Assembly: GCF_000003815.2 (NCBI RefSeq)
Contig: NC_049990.1
Location: 13,906,819 to 13,970,818 of the forward strand
Source of the DNA: Branchiostoma floridae
Taxonomy: Eukaryota > Chordata > Leptocardii > Amphioxiformes > Branchiostomatidae
Direction: 5' to 3'
DNA length: 64,000 nucleotides
This document shows positions 34,000 to 47,318 of this stretch, piece by piece. The position numbers and the translations under genes are program-made. The stretch's first letter is position 1, and each line of letters opens with the position of its first letter. The notes beneath the pieces were generated by a model, which saw nothing but the letters and a program-made list of their open reading frames with translations, was not told the DNA's origin and did not search any database.

Positions 34000-36733
34000 T
34001 ACCACACTACAAAGTGCTAGATGACTTAAAGCCAAGTCCAAAGTACTCAGGTGTAGGGAAAACACGAGAGAAACAAATGACCAATATCCATGATTATGAG
34101 GCGACAGATCATCAATGTATCCACAACAAACACCATGGCTAATATAATAATAATATAATGACCAGTGGCAGTGATGAAATAGGACAGGAACAGCTTAAAC
34201 CTCTCTAACAAGGCTATCCAAAACATGTACGCTACATTACGATAGACATTTGGGGAGAAACGCACCGAACGTTACAATTTTGTCTTTAAAAAGAGGAAGC
34301 AGTAAGTGTCAATAATGAATCAAGTTAGAATGAATACATGTAAATGAATAATCTAATTTACGATATGCTTATAGGCAAATCAACATCAACGCTTGGGTAC
34401 TTATTATTCTAACAATTTCGGAACATTTGTAACAAACTGACTCAGATAAGAAACTGTTAAAAAAATCAAAGTATTGTTTGACTTTCTATTTTTTCTTCAA
34501 TATTGCAACATGTTAGAAACATTTCCAATTTCTAATAAATCCTTTGTTTACGTTATTAGCTTCAATAATTTTCTACCATAGATTCACCGTTTGCCCTAAC
34601 ATGTCTAACATGCTAGAACATTCAACAAATGGGTCAGTAGGCTGGGAGAAAAGCAATTCACGCAAAATATGGTTGCCACGCACATAGACGGCCTACCATA
34701 ATGGAGACTCCAGTTTAATCTAAAGAATATTGGAATAAAGGATCTACTCTTAAGGGGACAATAACGGGAGATAAAATGTTTACAGCATGTTCATGGTTAT
34801 GTTAAAACATTTCGAATTTTTTTGTACAATATCTATCTAATGTCACTGAAATTACTTTTATTAAAAAATGAAAAATTGTGATAGATCTGTACTGGAAACC
34901 GATAGGGTGACTTAGAATAGCTGTCTATGTAGTAAGGATTAAATTAATGCCAGAGCTGACATTCTTTATTTGCAAACTTAAGCCTCAAGGCCTATATATA
35001 ACAAGGCACACTTTCTTCTATATACAAACGTACAATAACGTCAAGTAAAATGACAGTTCTTAGAATGTCTATTCTATAGTACATCCATTTGATGTTTTAT
35101 ACTTACTTAACAGGGGAGGGCTTATTTTTTGGAGACAGTGGTAAACGAATTGTCCAAAATATTTGATGATTGGTATAGGTTTTGTCCTTGTAGTAGAAAA
35201 TTTAAAAAAACGTAGTTTTTTAAGTTTTGGACTTACTCTACATGTAAAATGTTTGGTACATACAACGAATGCGTATTTACGGCTTATAGTGGCAAATGTT
35301 AGCCCACCCACTGGCGCGAGAAACCCGCATGTGTTAGACTCCGTTGCAGTCTTCGGAACGGGGCTGTTTATTTTTGGGGGGGGGGGGGGCGTTGGTCCGC
35401 GATTTTCAACGTTGGCTATCTTCTCTTGTGCCGGGAAAGGGACCAGCTCCGTTTCGAAGACTGCAACGTAATCTAAGTATGTGTATTATGTCACCCTTCA
35501 GACAGATTATTACAGGGGTTCAGTGGGCGTCACCTTATATTGTAAACAAAAATGGTGTAAATTGACTTTCCCATGCCAACGGTCGAACCGATCAGAACAC
35601 CGACGAACACTGCATGATTAGATTGTTTTGATTCATTCAAGATCCTGTTTTTAGACTTATAGTAACATTTACAAATGAAAAATATTTGATTTTACACTGA
35701 ATCCGTGGTACAATAACTAAGTACGTAGTATTTCTATCCACACTCGTCCCTGTCCGTTGCCATAGGTCTTCATTGTTTGGCCAGTACATTGCAGTAGATT
35801 CCTATAAAAGTTTGTACTATTCTTCTTATACCGGCTGATACATAGGGCTCTTACATAGGGCTCATGTACCTAATATTAGCATGGGATGAGTGTGGTCTTA
35901 TACAATCATTCTAGGAATTTCGTAATAAGTACAGACATTTTTTGACGTATTTGTTCTACGTATACCATGCAGGGTTTGTCACAGTCATGATGTATTTCAA
36001 TTTTCTCTTCAAGTCCATTGATGTAAATCCTTGTGTGTAAAGGTGCAATCTCACTGCACTTGCGCCACGTATGGGTCACTGCGAGATTCTAAAGATACTC
36101 AGCGAATTAAGAGATAAAGAACGATTTTTAATACTTTTTTGTATTTTGTCGTCTTCTAAGTCATAATTTTACGTATTAGACAATATCTAAATTATACAAA
36201 ATCGGAGAAAATGACAAAACAGTGACGCTGTGAACGAACCCTTGCAAATGCAGTGAGAGTGTACCTTAAGATGGCAGCATTATGTATAGTAAATTTCGTA
36301 GTAAAAGACATACACCGGCGGAGTGTCAAGTCGAAACTCGTGGTGTAAACCCAGCCAGTGTCCCGGCATTGGTACTATCACAACATATAAATTATGAATA
36401 TACATTATGAAGTATACATATATCATACTTATCAAATTGGAAGGTATTTTCCATCAATTCTTTTGCAATAGTTTAAAAAGCTTAAACTGAAGATCGAGAG
36501 TAAACATTCAGACATTGTGATCAACTTAAATTTATGTGAATGTTTTCCTGGTTTTAACAAGTTTTGTGATTTTCACAGAATAAAGCACATAATCTTACTT
36601 TCCTGTTTGTGTGTATTTTACTGTTTTTATTATTTTGTGTAAAAAAACAACCACCTGCTGTGATGTGGAATTTTTTTATTTCGGCCTATTGTAATGTTTC
36701 CATCATTTCTCACGTGGCTTCAGAGTCACTAAA
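34000..36733. other. Non-coding spacer downstream of LRR gene 2
   Basis: Counterpart of 15480-17850. It contains the MITE at 35334. Similarity to unit 1 rises sharply near 35630. No gene seen. Confidence 0.6.
35334..35476. mobile_element. 143 bp MITE with TTAGA ends
   Basis: Inverted ends of about 33 bp: TTAGACTCCGTTGCAGTCTT at left, matching the reversed right end with three or four mismatches. It interrupts CCCGCATGTGTATT, intact in unit 1 at 16586. ATGTG flanks both sides, so a duplication of 5-7 bp is likely. The interior has a G run. Confidence 0.75.
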
Positions 36734-37486
36734 ATTATCTAACAACAAAGACAGAGAGTCAGAAGTGTTTGGCCAAGAATGGGAAAAGTTTTTAATGTAG
36801 TTGCACTTTTCCAAACAAACGCAGGTTTTCTTTTCCGAAGTAATATCTTAAACCTTATTATTATTTACTTAAATTTAACTGAGGTGGCGCTGGGGTGGTG
36901 GTGGGTTCAGGGAAGATACATCACAGACGTCCACACTCCCCCGCGGACAGGGACCAAAAGAGAGAGAACAGAAAATCACGTGATGAAAACGAATCACATG
37001 ACCCAGACCAGAGGGCCGAACCAAGTCTTTTATTGGTTGACAATTACTCGAAATCTCCCGATGGGAGAATTTCTCCCAAATTATCTAACAACAAAGACAG
37101 AGAGTCAGAAGTGGTTGGCCAAGAATGGGAAAAGTTTTTAATGTAGTTGCACTTTTCCAAACAAACGCCAAAGAAAAGGCCAAACCTCCTGACAAAAATA
37201 AATAGATCAAAAAAACAAAAAATAAGTAAAACAAAAAGACAAAAACCTGACCTCCCCAGCACCAGATATAACTGCAGACGTTGCAAAACAAAATTGAACA
37301 TGGATAACAATACTACTCTAGCATTAAGTGACAACTTCGGTAACAGTAACGAAATAGCAGTATTAATAACTAACAATCTGCTGTACGGATGTTTTCAGTA
37401 GGGACAAGAAAACCATATAACAACTAGCAATCCACTGAACATGATAAGGCGGAAGGCTCCATTTCGACAGCCACTTTGTAAGAGAA

Positions 37487-38200
37487 GACGGCTAGTATCT
37501 AAAACGCCTCCAAGACTCGTCTACATGCTCCGTCGTCAATACATCCTTAATCCAATGTACAAGGTAAAGGTACATGGGATAACATAACATTTGTGTCCAA
37601 AACATAAACCACATTACCACTATGTAAGGAATAACAGCTGGTATCCAAAACGCCTCCAAGACTCGTCTACATGATTCGTCGTCAAATACATGCTGGGTCA
37701 AGATACAACGTAGGTACATGAAATAACATAAACATTTGTGTTCGTCGTTCCACTAACCCACACACCCACTTTGTAAAGAATGACGGCTGGTATCTAAAAC
37801 GTCCAAAACTCGTCTACATGATAATTCAAAGTTACAAGGTAGAGCTACATGAAATAAGAAAACATTTGTGTCCGTTGTTTGAAAGAAGCCACATTACCTC
37901 TATGTAAGGAATAACGGCTGGTATCTAAAACACGTCCAAGACTAGTCTACATGATACGTCGTCGAATACGTTCTGAATCAAAGTTACAAGGTAGAGGTAC
38001 ATGAAATAAGAAAACATTTGTGTCCGTTGTTGAAAGAAACCACATCACCACTATGTAAGGAATAACGGCTGGTATCTAAAACCCGTCCAAGACTCGTCTA
38101 CATGATTCGTCATCAAATACATTCTGAGTCAAAGGTACAATATAGGTACATGAAATAACATAACATTTGTGCCCAAGTTGAAATAAACCACATTACCAAG
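37487..38200. repeat. Five tandem units of 130-150 bp inside the DIRS-like element
   Basis: GGTATCTAAAACGCCTCCAA-type starts lie near 37492, 37640, 37789, 37921 and 38069. Each is followed by ACTCGTCTACATGATTCGTC and an ACATTTGTGTCCG stretch. The array occupies the place, downstream of gag, where the polymerase genes would be expected. Confidence 0.8.
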
Positions 38201-39353
38201 AAAACAAAACTCTCCCCGATATTACAAAATACTGTGACGTCATAATAGTACTACTAATGTGCCAATAACTCAATACTTTATCTGATAGAAAATAAAATGC
38301 AGAAGGTGCGTTATCAAGTATGTTGGTGTATTAGACGTAGTTACAGGTATGACATAAATAGTATCCGACCAACCTGTTCTCGTAATTACATATACATTTA
38401 GAGTAGAGTAGAGTAGATTTTTCTTCACTGTAACAAAATACACAACAAGAAAGACTGTACACACATATTAGAATGGGCACTCCAGGGAGGAAAATCCTGA
38501 AGTACCGGTATTGCGAAAGCATCAAATCTCCGTGTCCTGAATGGAACATTTGAAAGTGCCAAGGCGAAAGATGACAGCACACAGTTGGTCCGCAACTCGG
38601 TTCTCCCGTCCTTGAATGATCTTGACTGCACTACCTTCCAACCAGAATCGCACAAAGCCACGATTATCCAGAGCTCCTTCGCGCAGGAGCCACTCTTTAT
38701 CTCTTGAACGTCCCGTGTTCAACACAAACTCACACGCCATACTGTCCCAGTTCATCAAAGGTAGAACCCTCCCGCGGTCGGGCCCAATTCCTTGCAGCGA
38801 CAACAACCGTTAGCTTGTCAAGACATAATGATACATCCTACCGCCTGGCACTCAAGAATTCTCCGATGGTCAAACTATCACATCCATCCAGACATGTCTC
38901 GGTTGACACAAGTCTACATGCTAGAAGGCAATTCGTCCGGGTGTAATGTGGTGCTCGCTTCACCGTCACACAAGTATCAGCCATACCGATCATGGTACTA
39001 CATTCTACATTAGAACTCGTCTAAGCACAATCCGGGCAACATGTAGTCTGGATAATCATAATAAAATATAAACGAAAGAAATGTGCCAACTACTAGGGCT
39101 CTAGAACTTAGTTACTTTGAAATAAAAGTATTCAAGTGGTCAGCATAATGACAGCTTAGTTATGATTCTAAATGGAACATCCTCAAGATGCTGATACAAT
39201 TCTGTTTTCACAATAATAAACCAGCTAATTTCTAAGAATCTACTAGACGTCACTCGTCATAGTCCCGCAAAAACTTTCTCCGTGCTAAGGTATAATCACA
39301 GAAGATCTCACCAGTACATGTGTGCCTTCAAAGTCATGTTCCCGCTCTTGGAC
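38200..39353 (-). other. Interior of the DIRS-like element without recognisable genes
   Basis: Downstream of the Gag-like gene on the minus strand. Only short frames occur and none shows reverse-transcriptase, RNase H or tyrosine-recombinase motifs. Confidence 0.55.
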
Positions 39354-41141
39354 TCAACCCGATGTAACCCGATCGCCTTGTTTGTGCCCGCTGTCGGCGT
39401 CGGACTGAGATGAAAGGACAGAGGGACCGAATTCCACCCTGGCTTGCATTTCTTGGGAGAGTCGAAACACGGGATCCCTGAACGGGCAGTCCTTGCTTGC
39501 GTGTTGCTCTTGAATACTGCGGACAACTAGACAAGCACTGCAAACATGTAGTACGGGGCTGTTCCATCTCATACTGTAGTGTCCGGAACGTAGGGAACAC
39601 GATCCCGTCTGGAAACCGCCACAATAACGTGGCCTGGGAAACTCGAATGTAGCGCATCCTCCAGTCTGTGGCCACGCCCCTTGCATGTTCCCGCTGTTCC
39701 CACGCGAAACACTACCCTCTGTGCGGTAATGGCGGTCTCTGATAGTGGCAAACATGTCGGCATCTGACCAACTCAAAGTGCCCCGCTCCAACCCATACAG
39801 AATCGATGCATGTAGTTCTCTTACTGTGACCCAATCTTGATACACTGCGTCAAACATCAAGTCTGCCAGATGAATAAACTTGTCCTCCACAACATGTGAA
39901 ACTCTATGTGACTCGATAACATTTTTCACGTAACCATGTACAAACATTGGCATAGTTAACTCGTCATAAGTCACTCCCCCACGTTTTCCATAACCGGGAA
40001 AATGAGCCCGTTCTTGTGGCCATTCGACTTTGACACTGGCTGAGCTAGAGTCATTTATCGTACGGTTGCGCCCGGTCTTACCTGATTTCTTGCGCCTGCC
40101 CCTTGAACGTGACCGAGAAGACGAAGTATCCGAACCACGCTGGCCCCGTGTCTTGCGTCTGTGGAGTGAATGGGCTCTTGCCTTCTTTGGCTGACATGGG
40201 CTCCTCTTTCTACTGTGTTGGCTCGATATAAAACTACGTGGCCGGGCCGAGTGTGCTCTGCGCGGTAAGTTTTCTTCACTGTTACCTGGCGATGAGGTAT
40301 CCGACGGTTGGGCTTGAATCCCGACGGAGCGTCTGTACCTGCCACTCCTCCTGTCACACGAACGAGAAGACGAAGTATCCGAGCGGCTGTAACTCCGTGC
40401 CTTGCGTCTGTGAGGTGAATGGGTTCTTGCCTTCCGAAGTCGGCTATGACTCCGCTTTCGACGATGCTTGTGTTGCCTTGTAATGCGCGGCAGGGCCGAG
40501 CGTGCTCTGCTCGAGGGTTCTTCACTACTACATATCGATGATAAGGTATCCGAGAAGCAGTCATCAGGGATCTCGGCGGAGCGTTTGTACCTGCCGCTCT
40601 TCTCGTCCTGAGAACGCGATATCAGATCTGGAAAGTCCTTCAGAACTTGGTCAACCTCACGCACTAACTTCTTGGATGACTTCAGATTCTTCCCTGTACA
40701 CCGCTGTGGGTCCTTTGATTCTGAGTACTCCCCGTCCCGGGCCCCTGTTGACGCGAACGTATGGCGGGAAACCATCGGCGGCTCGCTATAGCTACAATCC
40801 CCCTCGGCGGCCTGGTACTCACTGGCGGAATTCGGTGGCTGGAAGGTTCGCTCGACCGCAACGGGTTCGGTCCTGGGTCCAAGTGTATCTTCCGAGTCAT
40901 CTGTAGTGGCAGAAGTCCACGCACTGCGCGCGATTTCACTTACTCTGCTGTGTTTCCGGAGCTTGCGAATCCTATCTTGCAGCTGGCGCTCGTTTCTCAT
41001 TCGTACAAAGTATTCCTCGTCTGTTTCCGCTCTCTCGTACACGCGTACGCATTTGCCGGGGCCGCACGGACCAGGGTGGCCCTTCACTGGAAGGTGGCAA
41101 ACGGAACACTTCCTGGACTGACGATGGGCATGATTCTCCAT
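39354..41141 (-). CDS. DIRS/Ngaro-like Gag protein (595 aa)
   Basis: The start is placed at ATG 41141-41139; an upstream ATG in the same frame at 41378 lies outside the element, in host DNA. The N-terminus has a Cys/His cluster (Cys12, Cys15, His22, Cys26, Cys31; motif [11 protein letters not shown]), then a charged helix and a long Arg-Ser-rich middle (about 200-370) with two diverged repeats ending SDTSSSRS. The C-terminal part shows the DIRS/Ngaro Gag pattern: [12 protein letters not shown], then [20 protein letters not shown], then a Cys/His segment ([20 protein letters not shown]). Such proteins package element RNA. The frame is intact over 1.8 kb, which suggests a young copy. Identification rests on remembered family pattern, not a search. 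Confidence 0.75.
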   Translation of the reverse strand: MENHAHRQSRKCSVCHLPVKGHPGPCGPGKCVRVYERAETDEEYFVRMRNERQLQDRIRKLRKHSRVSEIARSAWTSATTDDSEDTLGPRTEPVAVERTFQPPNSASEYQAAEGDCSYSEPPMVSRHTFASTGARDGEYSESKDPQRCTGKNLKSSKKLVREVDQVLKDFPDLISRSQDEKSGRYKRSAEIPDDCFSDTLSSICSSEEPSSRARSALPRITRQHKHRRKRSHSRLRKARTHSPHRRKARSYSRSDTSSSRSCDRRSGRYRRSVGIQAQPSDTSSPGNSEENLPRRAHSARPRSFISSQHSRKRSPCQPKKARAHSLHRRKTRGQRGSDTSSSRSRSRGRRKKSGKTGRNRTINDSSSASVKVEWPQERAHFPGYGKRGGVTYDELTMPMFVHGYVKNVIESHRVSHVVEDKFIHLADLMFDAVYQDWVTVRELHASILYGLERGTLSWSDADMFATIRDRHYRTEGSVSRGNSGNMQGAWPQTGGCATFEFPRPRYCGGFQTGSCSLRSGHYSMRWNSPVLHVCSACLVVRSIQEQHASKDCPFRDPVFRLSQEMQARVEFGPSVLSSQSDADSGHKQGDRVTSG

Positions 41142-41420
41142 TCTGTCGAAAATTTCTGGCGAAAATTTCTGGCGAAAATAAACTAAGTTCAGGGAAGATA
41201 CATCACAGACGTCCACACTCCCCCGCGGACAGGGACCAAAAGAGAGAGAACAGAAAATCACGTGATGAAAACGAATCACATGACCCAGACCAGAGGGCCG
41301 AACCAAGTCTTTTATTGGTTGACAATTACTCGAAATCTCCCGATGGGAGAATTTCTCCCAACAAATAGCATCTGTCACATCTTATTCATTTAAGAATAAG
41401 CAAACTTGATATCATTATAG

Positions 41421-41690
41421 AGATTGCCAAACTTTCTTTCCAAGACTGAAATTAACATAGGGACTTACCCTAAATTTTCGGTCAACCCCGTCGACTTTGT
41501 TCACAGAATGACCCTCTCTATCTCCCGAATTTCTGAATCTTATGAACTTATGACCCCCTTCGGCAAAAGGGGCGTTTATTTCCTGAGGAGAGGGTCATTC
41601 TGTGAACAAGGTCGACGGAGTTTGACCAAAAATTTTGGGTAAGTGCCTATATTAAGTTCAGTGTTGGAAAGTAAGTTTAGCAATTCCTAT
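41421..41690. mobile_element. Penelope-like terminal-repeat hairpin, copy 2
   Basis: Same element as 17908-18183 at the paralogous place. The centre differs slightly (TCTTATGAACTTATGACCCC), and one arm has lost bases relative to the other. Non-coding. Confidence 0.65.
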
Positions 41691-41809
41691 AATGTATTCT
41701 ACCAACAGAGATGAACTTTCATGCTAAAACTTGATATCAGTGCGCAAAACTTAAACTTCATACAATAAACGCCACTATACTAAACAGCTACTGAAGTGAA
41801 GTTATATTT

Positions 41810-42960
41810 TTTTGGCGACGCCTCAGGGGCTAGCCTACTAGTATAGTGTGCGTCCGTTTGACAAGAATTCACAAAATTCCGCAGGCATGTCAGAAATTTT
41901 TCCACGCCTGCGTAGTTGCATCATCCCTTTAGAGGGGAATAACTCGGGAATATGTTGACGGATCTTCATGATATTTGGAATGTAGATAGCTTCAGAGATG
42001 CCTTACATAATCAAATGCTAATCATGCACATCAGGGGCTAATTTGCATAATTCATGAGGACAGTTTATAAATACACTGCATTTCATGTAAGAGTACTCAA
42101 AAATATGCCATATGTAACTCAAAAAGAGAGAAATATTAGGCTTACTGTTAAGCATATATCCGATTGGCAAATATTCCCGAAATTCCACAGCTATTCGTCC
42201 GCGCGTGCGCAATTGCACCATCCTTTTGGAAGGGAATAACTCGGGAAGGGGTTGACGGATCATTGTGATTTTTAATATAGATAAATTCGGAGATGCCTTC
42301 CATAAATAAGGGCTATTAATGCAAACCAGGGGCTAATTTGCATGATTAATATAATTAATGAGCACAGTTTATTAAGCCACAGTATTTCATAATACTACAA
42401 CACTTAAACATGACAAATGTAGCTAGAAAAGAGAGAAATATCAATAGACATCAATTATGCAAATTGTTACCTAATTTACATAACTAATGAGAAATTGTTA
42501 TTACAGTGTTAAATGACGAAAATTCTATTCTTCCGAAGCCACAGTATTTCATAATACTAAATCACTTAAACATGACAAATGTAACTAGAAAAGAGAGAAA
42601 TATCGATAGACATCAATTATGCAATTTGTTACCTAATTTACATAATTAATGATAAATTGTTATTATAGTGCTAAATGACGAAAATTTCATACTTGCGACA
42701 TTTGGCAGCAACATGTACGTTAAGTTGAACATGCATACGTAATTCATGTAAATTAGGGTCTCATTTACATAATTTATGAGAAAATGCTACAATGGCTTTC
42801 TTTGCTAAGACTTTCATACTTTGAACACATTGTTATTCTTTAAATTATTATCTGGTGCATTTGCAGCCAGTAGGTACCCAATGTGTTTCGTAATCAGGCT
42901 GATTTACGAACTATTAGCTATAGCAATAATCTAATTGGTATAATTGAACCTATTTTTCAC
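41810..42960. repeat. AT-rich tandem repeat region, unit 2
   Basis: Nearly identical to 18300-19440, with the same two repeat classes. No gene. Confidence 0.7.
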
Positions 42961-42967
42961 TACATGT

Positions 42968-43067
42968 NNNNNNNNNNNNNNNNNNNNNNNNNNNNNNNNN
43001 NNNNNNNNNNNNNNNNNNNNNNNNNNNNNNNNNNNNNNNNNNNNNNNNNNNNNNNNNNNNNNNNNNN
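42968..43067. other. Assembly gap of 100 N
   Basis: In unit 1 the same flanks (CACTACATGT and TCAGTACATATCAT) are only about 14-15 bases apart (19457-19471). The true gap is probably tiny or an assembly artefact. Confidence 0.9.
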
Positions 43068-43955
43068 TCAGTACATATCATGTTGTACAGTTTTTCAATG
43101 TCGAAAAAGCCTCTTTGGCATGGGTAACTTCAAGTTTAAAATCCCCATAAAAGGAATGGTTCGTTCTAATCATTTTATCGTAGACTCCAATCATAACCAT
43201 CACCACCTGCGTTTCATCTGACCTGCCCAAACTCAAATCAGTTGAGCGAGGACAATGCCCGCAACCCGAATCCGACAAACAAGCCACCAACCACAAACTC
43301 GAGTCAGGAAATTAAAACGCAGAAAACGCCCGGAAACTGAGTTATTTGTATCATGTACATGTACAGTATTTTACTTTCTCTGGACTGAAAGGCTGGGACC
43401 GCCATAGCCATGCAACCTGAGCACTTTCTCGTCCTTATTAGGTTGTCTTGCCAAGGTAAGTTTTCATGGACGTTTAGTCATAGAAATGAGATTTTGACTT
43501 CCCTTTCTTCTGCTTATTTTTGTAGAATTCCACAGCATTAAGTATAGGTAGGGTATGCCCTAAAATGTTAGGGTGTTACATCAAACAAGTGGATTTACAC
43601 AACGCAGATTATCCATTTCAATTTACATAACTTTAGGTGATGTGACAAAGGGCCGTTCATGTCATGTGGCGCCGACCATCCGCAAGCATCATTGGCGAGT
43701 GCCCTGCGATTGGTTACATAAGCCAGTGCTTGCCTTGCATTGTATCTATTTACAAGCGTTGTGCAATGAACTTTGACTTGCCTTTTTCTAGCCCTCCGTA
43801 AGAACCACTGACTCATTCCTTTCGCTTGCTATCCGTCTTAAGCAAACAAAAAGAATGAGTCAGCGGCAACTACAGAAGATGGTACCTATCCTAGGCATAG
43901 AAACAGAGTCCTAGGCTCATTTTCAGCTGCAGTACCGTAATGAACTGCTACCTCT

Positions 43956-44574
43956 GCACCCCGACCAATCGAATGGGGATGTCTCTCGCAAATGTGCACA
44001 CTCCTCTAGACAAGGGGACACCCATCGACTTTCAAGGGGATACTTCTCTTGAAATGGGGATGTCCTTCCCTTTATAAGGGGATGCTTCTCCGAAAATAGT
44101 ATGTTTACCGGGCATAGGGGACGTCTCTCCGGCACCCCCGCCGGCCCGTGGAATCGGCCGCTAACCCGACAAATTGCTTCCTAGTTTATCTAAATCACAA
44201 CATCCGGAATTTTCAACCCGCCAGTGCACTGGACAAAACTTACAGCTCGCAAGGTAAGGATGTCTTTTTATGGAAAATTGAAGCATGTAGAAAATGCAGC
44301 CGACCGCGCGGCAGACCATCACTTCTGTTCAGTGTTTTTAATGGCGGCGTATCGCACGCCTATCGATGTTATCGCGGCGTATCGATGTTATGCTAACCGA
44401 GCGTGGTTACCTATGCCCGGTAAACATACCATTTTCGGAGAAGCATCCCCTTATAAAGGGAAGGACATCCCCATTTCAAGAGAAGTATCCCCTTGAAAGT
44501 CGATGGGTGTCCCCTTGTCTAGAGGAGTGTGCACATTTGCGAGAGACATCCCCATTCGATTGGTCGGGGTGCTC
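43956..44574. repeat. Collapsed palindrome, unit 2
   Basis: The left arm is nearly the same as in unit 1 to about 44360, but the loop and most of the right arm are gone. The remaining inverted arms are about 165 bp (43956-44118 and 44408-44574). The junction shows short shuffled repeats of ATCGATGTTAT and CGGCGTATCG. A further 150 bp present at 21690-21835 is missing at 44689. Confidence 0.8.
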
Positions 44575-45380
44575 TGGTCGTGTGCTGCAATCAATTTCAT
44601 TATCTCAGATCACCAATCGTACAAGAGCATTCGTTTGACCAATGACACCGGCGGATTTTCTAGACTAGACCAATCGTGTATAGACTAGCCAACAGGTTAG
44701 TAGGGTCGTTTTTCACATAGTGCATTTATGTGTTTTAACCAAGTTATCAACAGTCCAATGTAATGCCAATAATCGGCAACGTTAACGTTGGATTCTTTTG
44801 TGACCGTTGGAGGACATAAAAACGCGGACCTACCGGCGCTTACGTACATGTAAGGCCTCACTGTGCTCATGATATCAATACGAGCGATCGCTGTTGTTGT
44901 TTACATCCGGGGTATTCGACGGCTGGCGCCTACCAGAATGGCAGTAGATTGAATTAGAAATTCATATTTAAATTAGCAGATCAAATTATTGGTTAATATG
45001 TAAATCAATATTTTGCCAAACAACTGCTTTTTGCCTACCACTGCGTCACCGTGAGCGTGATATCATCGCGATCGCTCGTATTCCAACAAAGCAAGAAGAC
45101 TGTCTCGACCTAATTGCAATAATTTCGCTTTGTCGCTTCCAGGATCTTATTGGTGCCATCAAGACGGACCAACTGCAGCTGCAATGTTCATGTTGGGACT
45201 TATCCCGGTGAGAGGTTGTCCGATGCCATCTCCACGGCTAGCTGTACGTTGACGTCCAGAAGATCGGTGCTCGTGTGAAAGCCTTGTCGGAGGACCCGAA
45301 ACTAAGTTAAGTTCTTGTGTGTTTTATGGGGTGTGAAACGGAAACATATTGTAGAGATGGTCTGGGACTAACTTGTCGGC

Positions 45381-45800
45381 ATGATAGGAAGTAAACAATT
45401 TGTGCGGTCTCTTATGCCGGTGTCTCTGACATTGGTCTGTGGTAAAGTGCTCGATCACATCGTGCACAGCCACATGATGAAACATCTAGACACTCATGGC
45501 ATTCTGTCCCCAGCGCAACACGGCTTCAGGAAGGGTCTGTCCTGCGAGAGCCAGCTGGTGCTTACCCTCCAAGACCTGTCCAAAAACATGGACCAGAACA
45601 AACAGGTCGATGCCGCGGAGGTTGACTTTAGCAACGCATTCGATACGGTGCCTCACGAACGTCTGCTGAGCAAACTCGAGCACTATGGCATTTCTGGCCT
45701 TCTTCAGTCTTGGCTTAGGGCCTTCCTTGCGGAGAGAACCCAGAGGGTTGTCTTTGACGGTGGAACATCTCAAGTACCAGCCAATTTTCGCCCGCACTGA
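45381..45800 (+). pseudogene. CR1/Jockey-like LINE reverse-transcriptase fragment, copy 2
   Basis: Translation identical to the copy at 22540-22959, with the same truncated ends and the same flanking direct duplication (45070-46220). It carries the early reverse-transcriptase motifs only and is not functional as a polymerase. It was carried along in the recent spacer duplication. Confidence 0.85.
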
Positions 45801-47318
45801 CACCTACAAATTCTCATACTTGCCAGAACAATCCCGAGTGGAATTCCCTGCCTGGCACGGTAGTAAGTGCTCCCACCGTTGAGTGCTTCCGTGCCAGGCA
45901 GAAGGGCTGCCCGCCCTTACCCGGGACCTCACCCCCCCTACTTTGCCCCACGCGGGGTCATCTGGGGGTACCTATGATGATGATTATGATGAATTACAAC
46001 AAAACAAGAAGACCTTCTCGACCTAATTATAATAATTTCGCTTTGTTGCTTCCAGGATCTTATTGGTGCCATCAAGCCCGGATCAACCAGAGGACCTGAA
46101 ACTAAATTAAGTTGTTGTTTGTCTTATGGGGTGTGAAATGGAAACATATTGCAGAGATGGGCTGGGACTAACTTGTCATCGGCGTGATAGGAAGTAAATA
46201 CTTTGTGAGGTTACTTTAACTTTAAAAAATCTCTTGGTTGATGGTAAGGTGCTTGAGTGTGTTTTGTTGACATCTCGAGTGATGATGCAGGTAGGGGTTT
46301 ATATCAGGACATTTTGTAAATGGAGGCTCCTTTTGCACTCAGGTCTTCAGCCCGTTTCTGTGTTGTACAGGCCTGGTGTGTGGCTGATTTGGTTTCTGTG
46401 ACTATGTCGATGGCCGGGATTATATTCGGCCAGTTACTCTAAATTCTGTTTGTTTTTTTTTTTTTTGTAAACAGGGACGTCCCTGATTCACAATCTGTTG
46501 TCATTTCTGTTTTATGTCGTGGTCAGTGGTTGTCGGGAACCTAGACCATTACATAATCTGCCTTGTGTCGTTATCTTGGGTCGCGAACCAAGAGAACGAC
46601 ACAGGCCAGAAAGGAAAACAGGTGGCTGAAGAGCCTATTTAATATCGATAGTAAAATTTGCTTCATTTAGAAGCACTAGACTTCTCGGCGTCGACACAGT
46701 TACAGAAACCGAATCAGCTATTCAATGGGCTCAATGGTCATATTAAGTATACAAACGAGGCCAACATCTGCTTGACGGTATCAAATTACTACAAGGCTTA
46801 AGAACACATCATAAGGAAGACCCGAACCACTATACCGGACGGCGTAGGGGTAAAAACTGAAATTATTACATCCATAATAAAACAGCTACGGCAAAAAAAG
46901 TGCATCATTTCGCAACTGAGTACAGACGACATGCCCAATCCACATGCGATTGCGGCATACGGAACATAGAGATATAGGTGCGAACACTCAACGATCAAAG
47001 TGATTACAATACTCTGTTACTGGAGGTTACCCTCCAGTGTCACAGAGTAAAAACAAATGTCAATGTCACAATACAATCACAATATGAAAGTGTGTCAGAC
47101 TAAGTCTACATTGTGCTGCAATCTGTTTCAATGGCTGGGAAACCCTTACAGATACATATCCACAGCTGTACAAATACATCTTGTATTGTTTTGCAATAAA
47201 AAAAAATACATCGAAAAGAAATATCCATCACAGTGCCTTACCACAAGTAATGCACTTTTTTAGTGAGCCCTGGTTTCGGGAGCGCAAAGCCCAGTTCGAC
47301 GGTTGGACACCATGCCTC

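Larger units (their letters stand above)
36734..41361 (-). mobile_element. DIRS/Ngaro-like retrotransposon with split direct repeats
   Basis: Repeat A (89 bp) occurs at 36734-36822 and 37080-37168. Repeat B (175 bp) occurs at 36905-37079 and 41187-41361, and B1 directly abuts A2. Read on the minus strand the order is B2, gene, A2, B1, A1, the split-direct-repeat layout of Ngaro-type tyrosine-recombinase retrotransposons. Units 1 and 3 have the empty site CACTAAACAAATAGCATC (17846 and 63825). There is no target duplication; the ends are explained by exchange at an AA dinucleotide. Only a Gag-like gene is found. No reverse transcriptase, RNase H or recombinase frame is visible, so it is non-autonomous. 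Confidence 0.85.

Noticed and set aside
40238-41186. Plus-strand frames across the Gag-like gene
   Set aside because: Antisense shadows of a long GC-rich coding region.
41142-41378. Longer start for the Gag-like protein
   Set aside because: The ATG at 41378 lies outside the element, in host DNA.
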